DNA of 32,308 bases from Prevotellamassilia sp. (GCA_018383375.1 JAHAWW010000142.1:1-32308); one strand, 5' to 3'; counted from the stretch's first letter, positions 23,593-32,019 are shown. Notes: generated from the sequence alone by a model not told the origin. Numbers and translations are program-made.

Positions 23593-23624
23593 CCCGGGCC
23601 TGACAACCCGGGCTGTTTGTTTTA
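23593..23624 (+). terminator. dnaN terminator with conserved-loop hairpin
   Basis: CCCGGG (23593-23598) pairs with CCCGGG (23607-23612) around CCTGACAA, followed by CTGTTTGTTTT. An alternative longer stem uses TTGTCGGGCC upstream, pairing with GGCCTGACAA. Read on the minus strand the core matches the hairpin after dnaJ at 19 of 22 positions. Confidence 0.65.
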
Positions 23625-23665
23625 GGCTCATTCCTCCACGTTCATCCTCCCTTTTTCTTCTTCCA

Positions 23666-24436
23666 ATGAAACTCAATCTCGTCCGCCCCATCATCTTCTT
23701 CGACATCGAGGCCACCGGACTCAATCCCGGCAAAGACCGCATCGTCGAAATGTCTTATATCAAAGTCTTTCCCGACAATCACGAAGAGAGCGACACCCTG
23801 CGCTTCAACCCCGAGATGCCCATCTCGGCCGAGGCCAGTGCCGTCAACGGCATCACCGACGCCGACGTGGCCAACTGCCCAACGTTCAAGGAACGCGCAC
23901 ACGACCTCAACCACATCTTTGAAGGCTCAGACATCGCCGGCTTCAACTCCAACTACTTCGACATCCCCATGCTCGTCGAGGAATTCTTGCGGGCAGGCAT
24001 CAACTTCGACCTTTCAGACCGCCGCTTTATTGATGTGCAGAATATCTACCACAAAATGGAGCCGCGCAATCTCGTGGCCGCCTATGCCTTCTATTGTCAA
24101 AAAGACCTCAAAGACGCCCACACGGCCATGGCCGACACACGTGCCACCTACGAAGTGCTGCTCGGACAGCTCGATCGCTACGCCGACAAACTCCAAAACG
24201 ACGTGGCGGCCCTCTCGGCGTTTTCGTCACGCAACCGCAACGTCGACCTCGCCGGCCGCATCGTGCTCAACGACAAAAACCAACCGGTCTTCAACTTCGG
24301 AAAATACAAAGGGCAGCCCGTGGCCCACGTCTTCAAGACCTCGCCCGGCTACTACGCTTGGCTCATGCAGGGCGACTTCCCGCAAAACACCAAACAAGCC
24401 TTCATCAAAATCAAACTCGAGTCTGAAAAACAATAA
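23666..24436 (+). CDS. DnaQ-like 3'-5' exonuclease with C-terminal DUF3820-like domain
   Basis: This 256-residue protein has a DEDDh exonuclease domain (residues ~8-165). The motifs are FFDIEATGL (first Asp and Glu), FNSNYFDIPML (Exo II Asp) and DAHTAMADTRATYE (Exo III His and Asp). The C-terminal part (~200-250) reads FNFGKYKGQPVAHVF, then PGYYAWLMQGDFPQNTK, a small domain often fused to such nucleases. It may act as a proofreading epsilon-like subunit or as a repair or RNA-processing nuclease; the sequence does not decide. It follows dnaN after 156 bases and a terminator-like hairpin, and precedes coaBC by 37 bases. Confidence 0.92.
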   Translation: MKLNLVRPIIFFDIEATGLNPGKDRIVEMSYIKVFPDNHEESDTLRFNPEMPISAEASAVNGITDADVANCPTFKERAHDLNHIFEGSDIAGFNSNYFDIPMLVEEFLRAGINFDLSDRRFIDVQNIYHKMEPRNLVAAYAFYCQKDLKDAHTAMADTRATYEVLLGQLDRYADKLQNDVAALSAFSSRNRNVDLAGRIVLNDKNQPVFNFGKYKGQPVAHVFKTSPGYYAWLMQGDFPQNTKQAFIKIKLESEKQ

Positions 24437-24473
24437 GCCGCCACACGGTTTGTGACCCGATTTTTCAAGCCTT

Positions 24474-25688
24474 ATGACAGACAAGCACTCTCCCCTCAAG
24501 GGCAAACATTGCGTGCTGGGCATCACCGGCAGCATAGCGGCCTACAAAGCCTGCACCCTCATCCGCCTGCTCTCAAAAGCCGGTGTCGAGGTGCAAGTGG
24601 TCATCACGCCTGCCGGCAAAGAGTTCATCACGCCGCTCACGCTCTCCACGCTCACACGCCGCCCCGTGGTGAGCGAGTTTTTTGACCGCCGCGACGGCTC
24701 ATGGCACAGCCACGTTGACCTCGGCCTCTGGGCCGACTTCATGATTATCGCGCCGGCCACAGCCGCAACCATCGGCAAAATGGCCCATGGCATAGCCGAC
24801 AACATGCTCCTCACCACCTATCTCTCCATGAAGGCACCCACCTTCGTGGCACCAGCCATGGACCTCGATATGTATGCCCATCCGGCCACACAGGCCAACC
24901 TCGAGACACTGCGCAAACGGGGCGTGGGCATCATAGAGGCCGGCAGCGGCGAACTGGCCAGCGGACTGGTGGGCAAAGGCCGCATGGAAGAGCCTGAGCG
25001 CATATTCAATTACCTCGAAAACCATTTTGCCACCTGTCAAAGGCTCGCCGGCAAGCGCGTCCTCATCACTGCCGGTCCCACGAGAGAGCGCATCGACCCC
25101 GTGAGATACATTGGAAATTTCTCGACCGGCAAGATGGGCTTCGCCCTGGCTGAAGCCTGTGCCGAAGCGGGAGCTGAGGTCGAACTGGTAGCCGGTCCGG
25201 TGAGCTTGACCACCAATTCGCCCCTCATTCATCGCACCGACGTGGAAAGTGCCGCAGAGATGTATGAAGCCGCCGCCGCGAAATTTGCCCACTGCGACGC
25301 GGCTATACTCTGTGCCGCCGTAGCCGACTTCACCCCGGCCGTCAAGGCTGACCAAAAACTCAAACGCGAAGGCGACGGCCTTACGCTCCATCTCCAACCC
25401 ACCACCGACATTGCCGCCGCGCTCGGACAGGCCAAACGACAAGGACAAAAACTCGTGGGATTTGCCTTGGAAACTAACGACGAACTGGACCACGCTCGCG
25501 CAAAACTCAAAAAGAAAAATCTCGACTTCATCGTGCTCAACTCGCTTCGCGACAAAGGCGCCGGATTTGCCTTCGACACGAATAAAATCACCATCCTCTC
25601 GGCCGACGACTGCGTGGAGTTTTCGCTCAAACCCAAAACAGAAGTGGCACGAGACATCACCGACCGCCTATGCGCACTCTTCGACTGA
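24474..25688 (+). CDS. coaBC: Phosphopantothenoylcysteine decarboxylase / phosphopantothenate-cysteine ligase
   Basis: This 404-residue fusion performs two successive steps of coenzyme A synthesis. The N-terminal flavin decarboxylase CoaC (~1-185) has GITGSIAAYKAC, the catalytic histidine in HSHVDLGLWAD (H80) and IIAPATAATI. The CoaB ligase (~190-404) has ITAGPTRERIDPVRYIGNFSTGKMG (in part: GPTRERIDPVRYIGNFSTG), CAAVADFTP and the KLKRE lysine region. Two usual CoaC positions differ from E. coli: PAMN reads PAMD (D130), and the proton-donating cysteine near GRM is serine (S163 in LASGLVGKGRM). I believe this is common in Bacteroidetes. Its end overlaps the DUF4835 start by 19 bases. Confidence 0.95.
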   Translation: MTDKHSPLKGKHCVLGITGSIAAYKACTLIRLLSKAGVEVQVVITPAGKEFITPLTLSTLTRRPVVSEFFDRRDGSWHSHVDLGLWADFMIIAPATAATIGKMAHGIADNMLLTTYLSMKAPTFVAPAMDLDMYAHPATQANLETLRKRGVGIIEAGSGELASGLVGKGRMEEPERIFNYLENHFATCQRLAGKRVLITAGPTRERIDPVRYIGNFSTGKMGFALAEACAEAGAEVELVAGPVSLTTNSPLIHRTDVESAAEMYEAAAAKFAHCDAAILCAAVADFTPAVKADQKLKREGDGLTLHLQPTTDIAAALGQAKRQGQKLVGFALETNDELDHARAKLKKKNLDFIVLNSLRDKGAGFAFDTNKITILSADDCVEFSLKPKTEVARDITDRLCALFD

Positions 25689-26587
25689 CCCTTTGGCTGG
25701 CACTCGCCCTGACCTTCATGCCGCAACACCTTGCGGCGCAAGAACTCGACGCTCGCGTGGTGGTGAACCACCAGCAGATACAAGGTAGCAGCACGGGCGT
25801 GTTTGACAATCTGCAGAAACTCCTCACCGAGTTGCTCAACGAGCGACAATGGACCAACCTGCAATATGCCCGACACGAACGCATCACCTGCAACTTCAAC
25901 ATCACCGTGTCGAAATACGACGAAAGCCAAAACCTGATGGAGTGTAAACTGATGGTGCAAAGCACACGTCCCGTCTACAACTCCAACTACACCACCACGG
26001 TGTTTTCCACACAAGACGCCGACTTCAAATTCAACTTCTCAGAGTTTGACAAACTGGAGTTTCGCGCCGATGTCATCGACAACGACCTCACTGCGCTTAT
26101 CGCCTTCTATGCCTACCTTATCATAGGTCTCGACATGGATACGATGGCACCACTCGGCGGCACGGAAGCGCTCACCATGGCGCAGACTATTGCCAACAAC
26201 GCCCAGACTCTGACCACCTCGGCCAAAGGCTGGAAACCTTTTGAGGACGAAAAAAACCGTTACGCCCTCATCAACGGCTATCTCGAAAGCGCCTTCGAGC
26301 CGTTCAGACAAATGCAATACAAATACTACCGCGAGGGTATGGACACCATGGCCGAGAACGCCGAACGCGGACGAGCCGCCATCACCGAAGCCATAGACCT
26401 GCTCGCACAGGCACGCACCAACAAACCAATGAGTGCCTGGCCCATGCTCTTCTCTGAATTCAAACGCGACGAAATCGTCGGCATCTACCAAGGCAAAGGC
26501 ACTGACGCTGACAAGGAAAAAGTGAGCAACACCTTCGTGCGTATCAATCCGTCGCAAAACACCTATTGGAGAAAAATCAGACAATAA
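25670..26587 (+). CDS. DUF4835 family secreted protein, PorD-like
   Basis: This 305-residue protein has a signal peptide (LTLWLALALTFMPQHLAAQ, cleavage before QELDARV). The conserved layout ELDARVVVNHQQIQGS, FNITVSKYDES, RPVYNSNYTTTVFS, YAYLIIGLDMDTMAPLGG and INPSQNTYWRKI matches DUF4835. As I recall, current annotation calls this family PorD and links it to the type IX secretion system. That link rests on memory, and no other T9SS gene is visible here, so I leave the symbol blank. The ATG at 25670 lies inside coaBC, indicating translational coupling. recN follows 43 bases downstream, the usual Bacteroidetes order. Confidence 0.9.
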   Translation: MRTLRLTLWLALALTFMPQHLAAQELDARVVVNHQQIQGSSTGVFDNLQKLLTELLNERQWTNLQYARHERITCNFNITVSKYDESQNLMECKLMVQSTRPVYNSNYTTTVFSTQDADFKFNFSEFDKLEFRADVIDNDLTALIAFYAYLIIGLDMDTMAPLGGTEALTMAQTIANNAQTLTTSAKGWKPFEDEKNRYALINGYLESAFEPFRQMQYKYYREGMDTMAENAERGRAAITEAIDLLAQARTNKPMSAWPMLFSEFKRDEIVGIYQGKGTDADKEKVSNTFVRINPSQNTYWRKIRQ

Positions 26588-26630
26588 TGCCCCTACCGGT
26601 GGCTGCATCATCAGCCATCTGCAAAGACTT

Positions 26631-28292
26631 ATGCTCAAAAATCTGCAAATCGCCCACTACGCGCTCATCGACACACTCGACGTCGACTTTAACACAGGTT
26701 TCTCGGTAATCACCGGAGAAACCGGAGCCGGCAAAAGCATCATTCTCGGTGCCCTCGGCCTGCTTATGGGAAACCGAGCCGATGCCAAAGCCATTAAAGC
26801 AGGCGAAAAAAAATGTAGCGTCGAAGCCGTCTTTGATATTGAAAATCTACATCTTGAGGCTTTCTTCAAAGAGAATGACTTGGACTACGACCCTCAAGAC
26901 TGTATCGTGCGACGCGAAGTATCGGCCAACGGCAAAAGCCGGGCATTCATCAACGACCAGCCCGTATCGCTCGCCACGCTCAAAGCCTTCAGCACCAAAG
27001 CCATTGACATCCACTCACAGCACCAGAATTTGCTGATGGGACGCGAACATTTCCTGCTCGACGTGATTGACGGCGTGGCCAAAAACCAAAAGACGAAAAA
27101 CGCCTACTCCACCGCCTACGGCGAATGGAAAGAGGCTGTCAAGGCGCTCGAAGCATTAAAAAACAAACAAGACGGCGAGCAGAAAGATTTTCTTGCCTTC
27201 AAACTGGCCGAACTCGAAGAGGCTAATCTCGAAGAAGGCGAAGAGGAAACTCTCGAAGCCGAAAGCCGACTGCTCGAACATGCCGAAGAAATCAAGGCTG
27301 CCCTCTATGAGGCTGCCTCACTCATCCAAACGGCAGACCGTAGCGTCACAGACCAACTGCGACAAAGCGGAAACGCGCTCGCTGCCGTAGCGCAGTCTTA
27401 TGAAAAAGCCGACGAACTCGTCGAACGTATCGAGTCGGCCCGAATTGACTTGGCCGACGTGGCCGATGAGTTGCAAAAAGACCTGAGCCGCATCGACTTC
27501 GACCCCACACGACTCGACTTCGTCACCAGTCGCCTCAACACCCTATATTCTTTAGAGAAGAAACACCACACCGCCTCGGTGGCCGAACTCATCGCCTTGC
27601 GCGACAACCTGCGCGACGAACTCCACACGCTCGACAACTTCGAGGCCGTACTGGAAGAAAAGACAGCCCAAGTGGAAGCCTTGAGGTCTAAACTTCAAAA
27701 GGCTTGTGCCGCACTGACCACCACACGCGTCAAAGCCGCCGGCAAACTGACCGAAGCCTTAGCAACGACACTCCGACAACTCGGCATGCCCAACGTCAGC
27801 CTCGACTTGCCACTCACGGCCAAAGCCTCTCCCGACGCTTCAGGTGGCGACGCCGCACAATTACGTTTCAGTGCCAACAAAAATGTCGCTTTGCAGGATG
27901 TCTCCGAAATTGCCTCGGGTGGCGAGATTGCCCGACTGATGCTCGCTCTCAAGGCATTCGTGGCACAAGACGGCCATCTGCCCACACTCATCTTCGACGA
28001 AATAGACACCGGCGTATCTGGTGCAATGGCCGAAAAAATGGCTTGCGTGATGCAAGAGATGGGACACCACAGCCAAGTGATTTGCATCACCCACCTGCCC
28101 CAAATTGCCGCGCGCGGACAAGCACACTACCGCGTCTATAAAGCCGAAAGCGAAGAAGGCACAACGAGCCACCTCATCTCACTCACCGACCAACAACGCG
28201 TCGAAGAGATTGCCCACATGCTCAGCGGCACCGACGTGACACAGGCCGCCATAGACAACGCCAAGTCGCTGCTCCAAACTGCTACGTCATAA
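26631..28292 (+). CDS. recN: DNA repair protein RecN
   Basis: This 553-residue SMC-like ATPase acts early in double-strand break repair. The N-terminal head has MLKNLQIAHYALIDTLDVDF and Walker A TGETGAGKSIILGAL (first quoted at its limit of 20 residues). Two coiled-coil arms span ~150-370 and are rich in E, A, L and K. The C-terminal head has the signature ASGGEIARLMLALKAF, Walker B LIFDEIDTGVSGAMAEK and ITHLPQIAARG. The length is normal and the ATG start fits. No classical SOS box is recognisable upstream. It closes the dnaN-recN run and is followed 37 bases later by the TPR protein. Confidence 0.97.
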   Translation: MLKNLQIAHYALIDTLDVDFNTGFSVITGETGAGKSIILGALGLLMGNRADAKAIKAGEKKCSVEAVFDIENLHLEAFFKENDLDYDPQDCIVRREVSANGKSRAFINDQPVSLATLKAFSTKAIDIHSQHQNLLMGREHFLLDVIDGVAKNQKTKNAYSTAYGEWKEAVKALEALKNKQDGEQKDFLAFKLAELEEANLEEGEEETLEAESRLLEHAEEIKAALYEAASLIQTADRSVTDQLRQSGNALAAVAQSYEKADELVERIESARIDLADVADELQKDLSRIDFDPTRLDFVTSRLNTLYSLEKKHHTASVAELIALRDNLRDELHTLDNFEAVLEEKTAQVEALRSKLQKACAALTTTRVKAAGKLTEALATTLRQLGMPNVSLDLPLTAKASPDASGGDAAQLRFSANKNVALQDVSEIASGGEIARLMLALKAFVAQDGHLPTLIFDEIDTGVSGAMAEKMACVMQEMGHHSQVICITHLPQIAARGQAHYRVYKAESEEGTTSHLISLTDQQRVEEIAHMLSGTDVTQAAIDNAKSLLQTATS

Positions 28293-28329
28293 CCCCACAA
28301 TCGTTTCATCCACTCCTTATATATTATAT

Positions 28330-30009
28330 ATGTATTCCACAAAACGCTTCATCACTTTGACCATTGGCTTTATGGCTGTCACCATCGTGGCCAATGCACA
28401 AGTCACCATCAAAGACGCTTGGAAGGCCATCGTCAAGGTGGTCACCTACGACGACGCCCATCAGCCGCTCCATGAGGGCACCGGGAGTTTCATCGACGAT
28501 AAAGGCACCTGCGTGGCGCCTTGGTCCGTGCTTAAAGGGGCCTCAAGTGCCATCGTCACCGACAGCAAGGGAAAAAACTGGGAGGTGCAACGCATCGCAG
28601 GCGGCAATAGCAATTACGACTTGGTGAAATTCACCACCAACGCCAATAAGGTGCCGGGCTATATGACTACGGCCCAGGAGGCCACTCTGCCGGGCCAGAC
28701 ACTCCAACTCCGTCACTACACCACCAACAAAAAAGCCACCGAGCTCGATGTGGTGGTCACCAAAACCGATGAGTATGAGAGCTATCTCTATTTGCATTTA
28801 GCCATAGCCAACGACTCCGCCCGCGTCGGGTTGCCCCTGATTAACCAAGAGGGCGCACTGGCCGGCTTCACACAAAGAGGTTATGGACCAAAAGACACCA
28901 CTATCTGCGCAATCGACGCACGCTTCATCGACAAACTCACCCTCTCGCCGCTCGGCGCCCTCACCAGCGACATGAGTGACATCCATATCGCCAAAGCCAT
29001 TCCGGAGAACGAAAGCGATGCGCTCAACTATCTCAATATGATTGCCACGGCCGACAGTGCCACCGTCATCACGGCCGCGAACGATTTCATTGCGGCTCAT
29101 CCCGACAACGCCGAGGGCTACGTCATCAGAGCGCGTAAACTGTCAGACTTGAAGCATTTTGCCGAAGCCGACAAAGACTTTGCCACCGCTTTGGCCAAAG
29201 CCGCCGATGGTGTCTCTACGATGACGCTCGACGAGGTGCATAACGCGCTGAGCTCTGCGATTTTCCAGAAATCTGTCTATGCGGCCTATGTGCCCTACGA
29301 GCCCTGGACGCTCGACCGCGCCGCCGACGAGGCCGCCGCAGCCTATGCCATCAAGGCCGCACCGTTTTATATGTTACAGATAGGGCGATGCCGTTTTGCC
29401 AACAAGCAATACGACGAAGCCTATAAGGCTTTTATGCAAATCACCAAGCCGGTTGCCGACACCGCCGGCGTCGGCGACTGGTCTGACATTGCCCGCGCCG
29501 AATGTTGGTTTTATGCCGCACGCGCTCTGGAACAGGGAGGTGGCGACAGTCTGCAAGTCATTGCCCACATAGACAGTTGCCTCGAAGTCTGCCCCAAACC
29601 GCTCAATGCCTCCACGGCTCAGTATGTGCTCGAACGTGCGCAGCGCTTGCAAGCCGCCGGGCTTTATCGCCAGTCGGCCCTTGACTATATTCAGTATGAA
29701 GCGCTTGTGGGCACGCGCAATCTGCAGCCACAATTCTTCTACATTAGAGAGCAAGTGGAACTTGAGGCCAAAATGTATCAGCAAGCCCTCGACGACATCC
29801 GCACAGCCATTGCCCGTGCACCCAAAGTGTCGCTCTTCCGTGTAGAAGAGGCTTATGTATTGTTGCGCACCAGTCAGAACGAGGAGTGCGTCAAGGCCTG
29901 CGAAGCACTTCTGAGAGAAGACGACCAGAACATGGCAGCCTATCGCTTGATGGGCCTTGCCTACATCAATATGAATCAGAAAGCCAAGGGCGCAGCCTAT
30001 CTCAAATAA
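28330..30009 (+). CDS. Secreted trypsin-like (inactive) / TPR protein, C-terminus cut by in-frame TAA
   Basis: This 559-residue protein has a signal peptide (FITLTIGFMAVTIVANA, cleavage before QVTIKDAW). Residues ~28-210 resemble a trypsin/HtrA-like fold. GTGSFIDDKGTCVAPWSVLKGA aligns with the catalytic-His region, but the position of His is S66. NYDLVKF keeps the Asp (D97). RVGLPLINQEGALAGF aligns with the GNSGGP loop, but the Ser position is V166, so it should not be a protease. Residues ~235-559 are tetratricopeptide-like helical repeats. The frame stops at TAA 30007-30009, yet 17 in-frame codons beyond it read AEELGDATAAAYLERYQ before a second TAA at 30061-30063, exactly completing a TPR helix. 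One base change (AAA or AAG to TAA) would explain this. Confidence 0.88.
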   Translation: MYSTKRFITLTIGFMAVTIVANAQVTIKDAWKAIVKVVTYDDAHQPLHEGTGSFIDDKGTCVAPWSVLKGASSAIVTDSKGKNWEVQRIAGGNSNYDLVKFTTNANKVPGYMTTAQEATLPGQTLQLRHYTTNKKATELDVVVTKTDEYESYLYLHLAIANDSARVGLPLINQEGALAGFTQRGYGPKDTTICAIDARFIDKLTLSPLGALTSDMSDIHIAKAIPENESDALNYLNMIATADSATVITAANDFIAAHPDNAEGYVIRARKLSDLKHFAEADKDFATALAKAADGVSTMTLDEVHNALSSAIFQKSVYAAYVPYEPWTLDRAADEAAAAYAIKAAPFYMLQIGRCRFANKQYDEAYKAFMQITKPVADTAGVGDWSDIARAECWFYAARALEQGGGDSLQVIAHIDSCLEVCPKPLNASTAQYVLERAQRLQAAGLYRQSALDYIQYEALVGTRNLQPQFFYIREQVELEAKMYQQALDDIRTAIARAPKVSLFRVEEAYVLLRTSQNEECVKACEALLREDDQNMAAYRLMGLAYINMNQKAKGAAYLK

Positions 30010-30078
30010 GCCGAAGAACTGGGTGATGCGACGGCTGCGGCTTATCTTGAGCGCTATCAATAAATCCATTTTCTCCAG

Positions 30079-31125
30079 ATGACGGACATCATCAAACTGG
30101 CCCGACCCTTCGTGGCGAGACAGCTGAAACACGACGAGGCACAGAGTGAAGCCAACCCCAAATCGCAAGACTGCATTTGTCTGGACGGTGGCGTCAATCC
30201 GTTCAACTCGCCATATAACGTCTTGCCCACGGCGGCCGCTATTGCCGAGACTGAGGCTCAAGCCGCCAAGGCTTTGGGCATCAATCCCGACTATCTCTGC
30301 CTGACCTGTGGCGGTGAAGCAGGATTTGACCTGCTTTTGCGTACCTTCTGCACCCCTTCGCGCGACAACATCATCGTGGCGGCCCAGTCGGCCGAACGCT
30401 ATCGTCACTGCGCAGACATCAACGACGTGGAGGTGCGAGAGGTCTCGTTCGGAGAAGATTTGAAGCCGCACTTTCACGACTTCAACCGGTGTATTGGGCC
30501 ACGCACCAAACTCATCGTCGCAGGTGCTCCAGCCTTCCCTGTCGGCACAATGCCGTCGGTCGACTTCATCCGCCAGACGGCTGAAACCTTTGAGGGCCTC
30601 ACCGTATTGGACACCACTTTCGCCTCACTTAAAGATCAAACCGAACTCACCCGGCTCATCTCGTCGCTGCCTCGCTTGGTGGTGATGGGGAGTTTTGCCA
30701 GCAATCTGGCCTCGGCTGGTTTGCAACTTCACTATCTCATCGGCCGTCGCGAGGTGGTGGACTGCCTGCGCGTGGTGACGCCGACCCACCATTTGCCTAA
30801 GCCCGTAATGGACGAGGCCAAGCGCATCTTGACCACTCACCGTTTCGACGCCGACAAGTGGCAAACGTGGATTTCCGGAGAAAAGCTCAAAGTGATGTCG
30901 GCCATAGCCAACCTGCCTTATTGCAAGACTGTGGTGCCCTCGAGTGCCAATTTTTTCATGGTGCGCTTAAACAACGTTGACGCTCTCCTTGAATTTCTTC
31001 AAGCCGAAGGCATCATCGTGAAAGACTGCCGCCACTTGCCCCTCTGCAGCGACTGCATCGCCTTGACAATTGGCCGCAAAGAAGATAACAACCTCTTGCT
31101 GAGCGCTTTACGCCGCTTTGCTTAA
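30079..31125 (+). CDS. HisC-like aminotransferase homologue lacking catalytic residues
   Basis: This 348-residue protein aligns along its length with histidinol-phosphate aminotransferases of PLP fold type I: CLDGGVNPFNSPYN for the LDxNENP block, DLLLRTFCTPSRDNIIV, FEGLTVLDTTF, SSANFFMVRL and LCSDCIALTIG. The residues that make the enzyme work are replaced. The PLP-binding Lys position is S208 (GSFASNLASAGLQLHY), the Asn of NNPxG is A152 or F153, the Tyr after the conserved Asp178 is F181, and the two substrate-binding Arg positions are Q216 and A328. It is therefore probably a pseudoenzyme with a binding, structural or regulatory role, or a decaying paralogue. The start is the ATG just after the extended TPR frame (15-base gap). 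Confidence 0.88.
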   Translation: MTDIIKLARPFVARQLKHDEAQSEANPKSQDCICLDGGVNPFNSPYNVLPTAAAIAETEAQAAKALGINPDYLCLTCGGEAGFDLLLRTFCTPSRDNIIVAAQSAERYRHCADINDVEVREVSFGEDLKPHFHDFNRCIGPRTKLIVAGAPAFPVGTMPSVDFIRQTAETFEGLTVLDTTFASLKDQTELTRLISSLPRLVVMGSFASNLASAGLQLHYLIGRREVVDCLRVVTPTHHLPKPVMDEAKRILTTHRFDADKWQTWISGEKLKVMSAIANLPYCKTVVPSSANFFMVRLNNVDALLEFLQAEGIIVKDCRHLPLCSDCIALTIGRKEDNNLLLSALRRFA

Positions 31126-31145
31126 ACCTTCGGCATAAACAAAAA

Positions 31146-31727
31146 ATGCACCCATCTATGCCACGTCACCTTTTATCGTTGGGCCGTCTGCTGGCTGTGC
31201 TCTGCGTCTTGCTGGTCTTACCGACAAGTTGCGAGAAGACTTTGTTGCTTGATGACGAGAGCAATGAAGAAGGCACCCAAAACGGTGACAGCGAAACTCC
31301 GGAAGAGGGGGGCGACACACTGACGGTTGCTGAGTTCCTTCAAGTTGAGCCAGGCAACGTGGTGACAGTCAAAGGCTATATTGTGGGTTATCTGGCCTCA
31401 ACCAGCTTTAGCGGGGCGGTTTTTGGCCTACCGACCGAAACGGCCAACACCAATTTCATCATGGCCGACCGTGCCGATGAGACCAACCCTGACCACTGCA
31501 TTGCCGTGAAACTCAATGCAGGTGAAGAGCGCGAGGCCCTCAATCTGCTCGACAATCCGGAATACCTTCATCAATATGTGGCTGTAAAGGGCTTGAGTGC
31601 GACCTATTTCCGGCGTAACGGCATCACGGAAATCTTAGCGGTGGAAAGCATTGACGCGCCACAAAGTGCAGCCGTCCCCACCCCTACGCTTCAACACGAA
31701 CCTTGCCTGATTGTTGACGGCAGATAA
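31146..31727 (+). CDS. DUF6359-domain lipoprotein
   Basis: This 193-residue protein has a lipoprotein signal peptide ending in VLPTSC (acylated Cys29; the proline at -3 is unusual) followed by an acidic stretch, DDESNEEGTQNGDSETPEE, of the kind seen on surface-exposed Bacteroidetes lipoproteins. Residues ~58-170 fit the OB-like DUF6359 domain: VTVKGYIVGYLA, NTNFIMADRADE, CIAVKLNAGEEREALNLLDNP (in part: AVKLNAGEEREALNLLDNP) and YVAVKGLSATYFRRNGI. The function is unknown. ATG 31146 or the ATG four codons later could be used. It is followed by a long hairpin. Confidence 0.85.
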   Translation: MHPSMPRHLLSLGRLLAVLCVLLVLPTSCEKTLLLDDESNEEGTQNGDSETPEEGGDTLTVAEFLQVEPGNVVTVKGYIVGYLASTSFSGAVFGLPTETANTNFIMADRADETNPDHCIAVKLNAGEEREALNLLDNPEYLHQYVAVKGLSATYFRRNGITEILAVESIDAPQSAAVPTPTLQHEPCLIVDGR

Positions 31728-31741
31728 ATAAACGGAAACTA

Positions 31742-31783
31742 ACACCGGTCATTAGGATGTCTTTTGCCTAATGACCGGTGTTG
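31742..31783. terminator. Long perfect hairpin after the DUF6359 gene
   Basis: AACACCGGTCATTAGG (31742-31757) pairs perfectly over 16 bases with CCTAATGACCGGTGTT (31768-31783) around a ten-base loop. No T-run follows on the + strand, so it may terminate weakly or act as a 3' RNA-stabilising stem. Confidence 0.6.
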
Positions 31784-31871
31784 TATGGTCAAGCTCTGAG
31801 TGCATAAGGTTGTATGTCGTCAAACGCCGCCCACTCCCAAAACGGCCCTTCTCTCTTCCCCCGAATTTTTA

Positions 31872-31960
31872 CCTTTTTCCCAATCACCCAATCACAGGCC
31901 TGCAACGCACTGACTTTAAGGCGTTTGCTGTGACTGAACACTTCAGTCACAGCAATCACG
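31872..31960 (+). repeat. Intergenic repeat family 2, copy 2
   Basis: The first half (31872-31898) is identical over 27 bases to 6505-6531. The second half (31930-31950) is a perfect inverted repeat, GTGACTGAA, three bases, TTCAGTCAC. It lies between the DUF6359 hairpin and the tRNA terminator. Confidence 0.8.
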
Positions 31961-31981
31961 CCCCAGACGGGGGCTACCAAC

Positions 31982-32013
31982 AAAAAATCGCCCGGCAATG
32001 TGTTTGCCGAGCG
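31982..32013 (-). terminator. Terminator of the tRNA transcript
   Basis: On the minus strand CGCTCGGCAA pairs with TTGCCGGGCG (one wobble) around ACACA, followed by ATTTTTTG. It starts seven bases after the tRNA-Glu 3' end. Confidence 0.9.
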
Positions 32014-32019
32014 GTGAAG

